Of a stretch of 64,000 nt of DNA, positions 61,371 through 64,000 are shown piece by piece. A program made the position numbers and the translations under genes. The notes under the pieces are model-generated. The model did no database searches, was not told the DNA's origin, and was given only the letters and a program-made list of their open reading frames with translations. Position 1 is the stretch's first letter. Every line of letters starts with the position of its first letter. The DNA comes from Diploptera punctata (taxonomy: Eukaryota > Arthropoda > Insecta > Blattodea > Blaberidae). The stretch lies in the NCBI GenBank assembly GCA_030220185.1, contig JASPKZ010000423.1, positions 186,001 to 250,000 on the forward strand, in the 5' to 3' direction.

Positions 61371-61550
61371 TTTTCAATGCCACCTGTTTGTCATTCGATA
61401 TTTCAGGTATTCTCTCCTGGCATTGGCGTATTGTAACCCACGTCTGAGGTTGGGGCGCCTGGAAGGCGGGGTTACGCTGTCCCAATGATATGATGGGTGA
61501 TGACGATGGGTAATGATGCGCCAGGAGAGGCCTTAAACCTAAACTTTGTA
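61366..61550 (-). mobile_element. SINE-E tail 1 fragment, inverted
   Basis: Complement of GCGCATCATTACCCATC, CGTAACCCCGCCTTCC and GCGCCCCAACCTCAGA. Head missing. Confidence 0.8.
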
Positions 61551-61554
61551 TCGA

Positions 61555-61901
61555 AAGTACATTTTCGGTACGCAACATCTGCGCCATCTTATCTTTTCTC
61601 TACAGTTAAATTCAAGAACAGTGTCAATTCCTGTCCTCTTTTTCCTTTCTCCTATTTAACCCCTTCTCCGCTGTGTGTGGTTGCGCAACTTCCCCTCTTC
61701 CTAGGAACCCTCAAATACATGAAGCAAGTTAGAGTCATCGTCATCTTCATTGTCGTCTTGATCAGTTCTGGTACAGCTCGAGTGGAGCAGAGCTACTTTG
61801 TTTTGGTCGGGGTTGTAAGCCAGGGTAGGGTATCCGGGGTATGGACCCTAACCCTTGGTTGGACTGTCGAGTGAATATATGTATGTATGAGTGTTTATTA
61901 G

Positions 61902-61938
<37 letters not shown>

Positions 61939-62400
61939 ATTATTATTATTATTATTTGTAATTCAGTAAGGCTGGAATTTATTGATAACCGAGATAGTTA
62001 ATTTATATTGTTAATATTTTTTATGTACTTACATTTCCTTTAAATTTACATATTTATACAATGGTCAAAAAGGTAATTTATGTTCAATTCATCTGTATTT
62101 CATGATCTCATTAATAATAATTTATACATTAAACATCTTTTTGTTAAAGAATGTTTGTTTACTGTTTGACTAGCTATGATATTGCTGCTTCGTATTAATT
62201 CCTACACTATAGCTTTCTCAAGTCAAATTAGCTCCCTTTTTCCTTCTAGATCTCATGATTGAAATATCGTTAAGAATTAGATACGAACTTATAAATTACT
62301 ACAACGTATTTAATACTTCATGGTAATTATTAGTATATGTTAAATAAACAGCATACGAGAGATGGATCAATCTTTGCCTCTTATGGGCCCGGGCAAAGGA
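61555..62400 (+). mobile_element. P repeat (LTR-like)
   Basis: Start TCGAAAGTACATTTTCGGTA, CT-rich stretch, GGTAGGGTATCCGGGGTATG, end GGGCCCGGGCAAAGG. It includes a TTA run (61898-61955). Closest to the inverted copy at 22360. Confidence 0.65.
61898..61955. repeat. (TTA)n microsatellite inside P
   Basis: Interrupted trinucleotide run. Confidence 0.9.
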
Positions 62401-62504
62401 TTGTAAATAGCATTTATCTTTATGAATCACTTAAGTATTATAGTAATAAAAGGGAAGATCCACCGCTACCCTCCAAGAGTGCGCAACTTAATCTAATGAG
62501 GTGA
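62401..62504. other. Unassigned spacer
   Basis: Nothing recognised. Confidence 0.3.
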
Positions 62505-62697
62505 ATATGATATTGATAATACTGCTGGCCATATGATGTTCGGGGACCATTTGGACCTTGAAGTATCCTGAAATTTGTCTTACAGGTGAGGGAAAACCCC
62601 AAAAAAGAACCTCACCCAGGAAACTTGTCCCGACGGGGGATCCAACCCGGGCCCGCTGCGTGACAAGGCATCACGCTACCTGGATACCACAGCGGTG
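62505..62697 (-). mobile_element. SINE-E head a fragment, inverted
   Basis: Minus strand: GTGCACCGCTGTGGTATCCA, box B GGTTGGATCCCC, body GTAAGACAAATTTCAGG. The tail is missing. It lies between two inverted P copies. Confidence 0.8.
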
Positions 62698-62734
62698 CAC
62701 CTTAAAACACACTATAACAATCGCAATTAACTTG

Positions 62735-63017
62735 TGCAGTTTTCTTTTGGATCGTCTTTTGTTTCCGTTGTATATACTAGCGTAGAGTTCATAACATCCG
62801 AGGTTATTAATCAAAAACCTTTGCCCGGGCCCATAGGAGGCAAAGATTGATTCATCTTTCTTTCCTAAACACTTAAACATGAATGTATCATTATTGTTAT
62901 TAATCATGAAAGCTAGACGGAAAATAAAGGAAGCTAGAATGATCTCCTAAATAAGTAAGTTTCAGTACAGGAAAATCAAACAGCAGCATGCACATAAATA
63001 ACTTGGAACATTAACCA

Positions 63018-63075
<58 letters not shown>

Positions 63076-63527
63076 GATGTTTAATATAACAAGAAGTCTG
63101 AAGTGGATGAAAAATATAACAAATATAAATACTTGATCATTCTAAACAAAAAGAAAATAAATAATAATCCTTAACATCACAAAACTATATCATACCTCAC
63201 ACAACATTCATACCACGGTTCAAGCAAGGGTAGTCTTTCCCCTGTCCTCAGGACCAAAACTTAAACCACGCCACTCGCGGCTCCAGACGACGTTGACTCA
63301 ACTCAAAGTTCCGATCGAATGATAATGTTCTTGATGTGCATTGCGTATTTGAGCGTTCCGAGGTAGAAGGGGAGATGCGCAGCACAAACAGCGCAACAGG
63401 AGAGGCAAAAAGGAGAGTGGGCGTAGATGCATAGAGAAAGGATATTGGCATAGTTCACGAATCTTTCTGTCCAGGGAGGATAACGGCGTTGCAGTAGCGA
63501 ACCGAAAATCGCACTTTCGGTTCAAAC
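62735..63527 (-). mobile_element. P repeat (LTR-like), inverted
   Basis: Close to the copy at 33982-34790, with the same order from TGAACCGAAAGTGCG-type start (right edge) to GGGCCCGGGCAAAGG and AAAGACGATCC at the left. Contains an expanded (AT)n run. Confidence 0.75.
63020..63073. repeat. (AT)n microsatellite inside P
   Basis: Perfect dinucleotide run at the position of the shorter run at 34435. Confidence 0.95.
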
Positions 63528-63785
63528 TCTAATATTAAATACTAAATTAAGATTTGATCAATAAGATAATATATAATGTATTACGGTCTGTAATACAACC
63601 AGTTAATGACAGTTTAACCGATGCCTAGAACTAATGTATCAAGCAAGATAAATTAAATTGTTGTTAGACTGTCGGTATCTAATATATATATATATATAAA
63701 AAAGAAAGATAATGAGATATAGAAAACTAATTTTACGATTATACAATATTTAAACAAATGAAAATATTTGTTAATCTTAATTTTA
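63528..63785 (-). mobile_element. CR1-X 3' UTR fragment, inverted
   Basis: Matches 2725-2990 and 36425-36680 (AATACAACCAGTTAATG, ATAATGAGATATAGAAAACT). The stem-loop end is missing. Confidence 0.8.
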
Positions 63786-63837
63786 ACTGCTTAACGAAGA
63801 TTTTTAACAGACATGTAATTTAGTTGACTAATTAACT

Positions 63838-64000
63838 CATGCCACAAGTGCTATTCAATGACCAATCACGTTTCAATGAATTTTGTTTTACAACCAATGA
63901 CAGTCGTGTTTCACCTCTCTCTTATCGATTTCTCTTTATCAGCTCCTGCTTTTGTGATAAAGAAAGCTCCTCCTTTTTAATGTTCTGAATAGGTCAAAGC
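63838..64000 (-). mobile_element. Hel-B4, Helitron-like, cut by window end
   Basis: On the minus strand it ends GGCATGAGTTAATTAG followed by T, matching the 3' termini of B1 and B2. The sequence continues past the window with AAAGGAGGAGCTTTCTTTAT as in the other copies. Confidence 0.75.

Overview
The window is an AT-rich stretch of animal nuclear DNA in which I can recognise no host protein-coding gene. Nearly everything identifiable is a transposable element, a decayed piece of one, a tRNA-like sequence inside a repeat, or a microsatellite. The most informative protein is the C-terminus of one non-LTR retrotransposon (residue motifs RLRWAGHVARMGNERRAW and GRPRMRWENNINYDLREV), which I associate from memory with predicted proteins of the cockroach Periplaneta americana. 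With the piggyBac-, mariner-, pogo-, Helitron- and Crypton-like remnants and the tRNA-headed SINEs, this makes a cockroach (Blattodea) genome the best guess. The species is inference.

Window-local family labels used throughout: RTE-D (RTE/BovB-type LINE with a GTAA tail; one nearly intact copy plus many fragments); CR1-A and CR1-X (CR1/jockey-like LINEs ending in a GGCC stem-loop); LINE-H, -J, -K, -O, -Q, -R, -S, -W (other LINE 3' ends); SINE-E (modular heads and tails), SINE-F, SINE-G; Z (palindromic tRNA-bearing retroposon); Y (palindromic element with an intron-containing tRNA-Tyr-like gene); Hel-B (Helitron-like non-autonomous element); U and V (repeats with a CTAG...CCCGG-type start); P (LTR-like repeat); T (long-inverted-repeat MITE); L (hairpin element with a hammerhead-ribozyme-like core).

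Layout. 0-5.7 kb: RTE-D copies in both orientations, carrying a LINE-H insertion, a Z insertion and a piggyBac-like MITE that itself contains CR1-X; then SINEs. 5.8-11.4 kb: a small MITE, then Hel-B split by an almost complete CR1-A element. 11.4-15.6 kb: decayed LINE-R, a conserved ORF fragment of unknown function, U, and Y. 15.66-18.93 kb: full-length RTE-D with perfect target duplications. 19-24.5 kb: a Crypton-like remnant, a second Z, a purine/pyrimidine tract, P, T and a heat-shock-element cluster. 24.5-31.3 kb: RTE-D, Y, a mariner deletion derivative, CR1-A, and U split by Hel-B. 31.3-38.9 kb: P copies, LINE fragments, SINEs, T and Y. 39-49.3 kb: a pogo-like element, RTE-D with a SINE inside, LINE-J with L inside, and a local duplicated segment. 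49.3-64 kb: L, V, SINE-G, mariner remnants, several MITEs, RTE-D, a Crypton-like copy, inverted P copies and Hel-B cut by the window end.

The elements interact mainly by nesting. RTE-D fragments are repeatedly the oldest layer: they are hit by the piggyBac-like MITE, a TA-MITE, Hel-B, SINE-E, LINE-H and Z. The LINEs probably supplied the reverse transcriptase for the SINE, Z and L insertions (inference). The most unusual structures are the two Z palindromes, the three Y elements, and the L hairpins whose variable segment appears to copy the neighbouring target DNA in inverted form.
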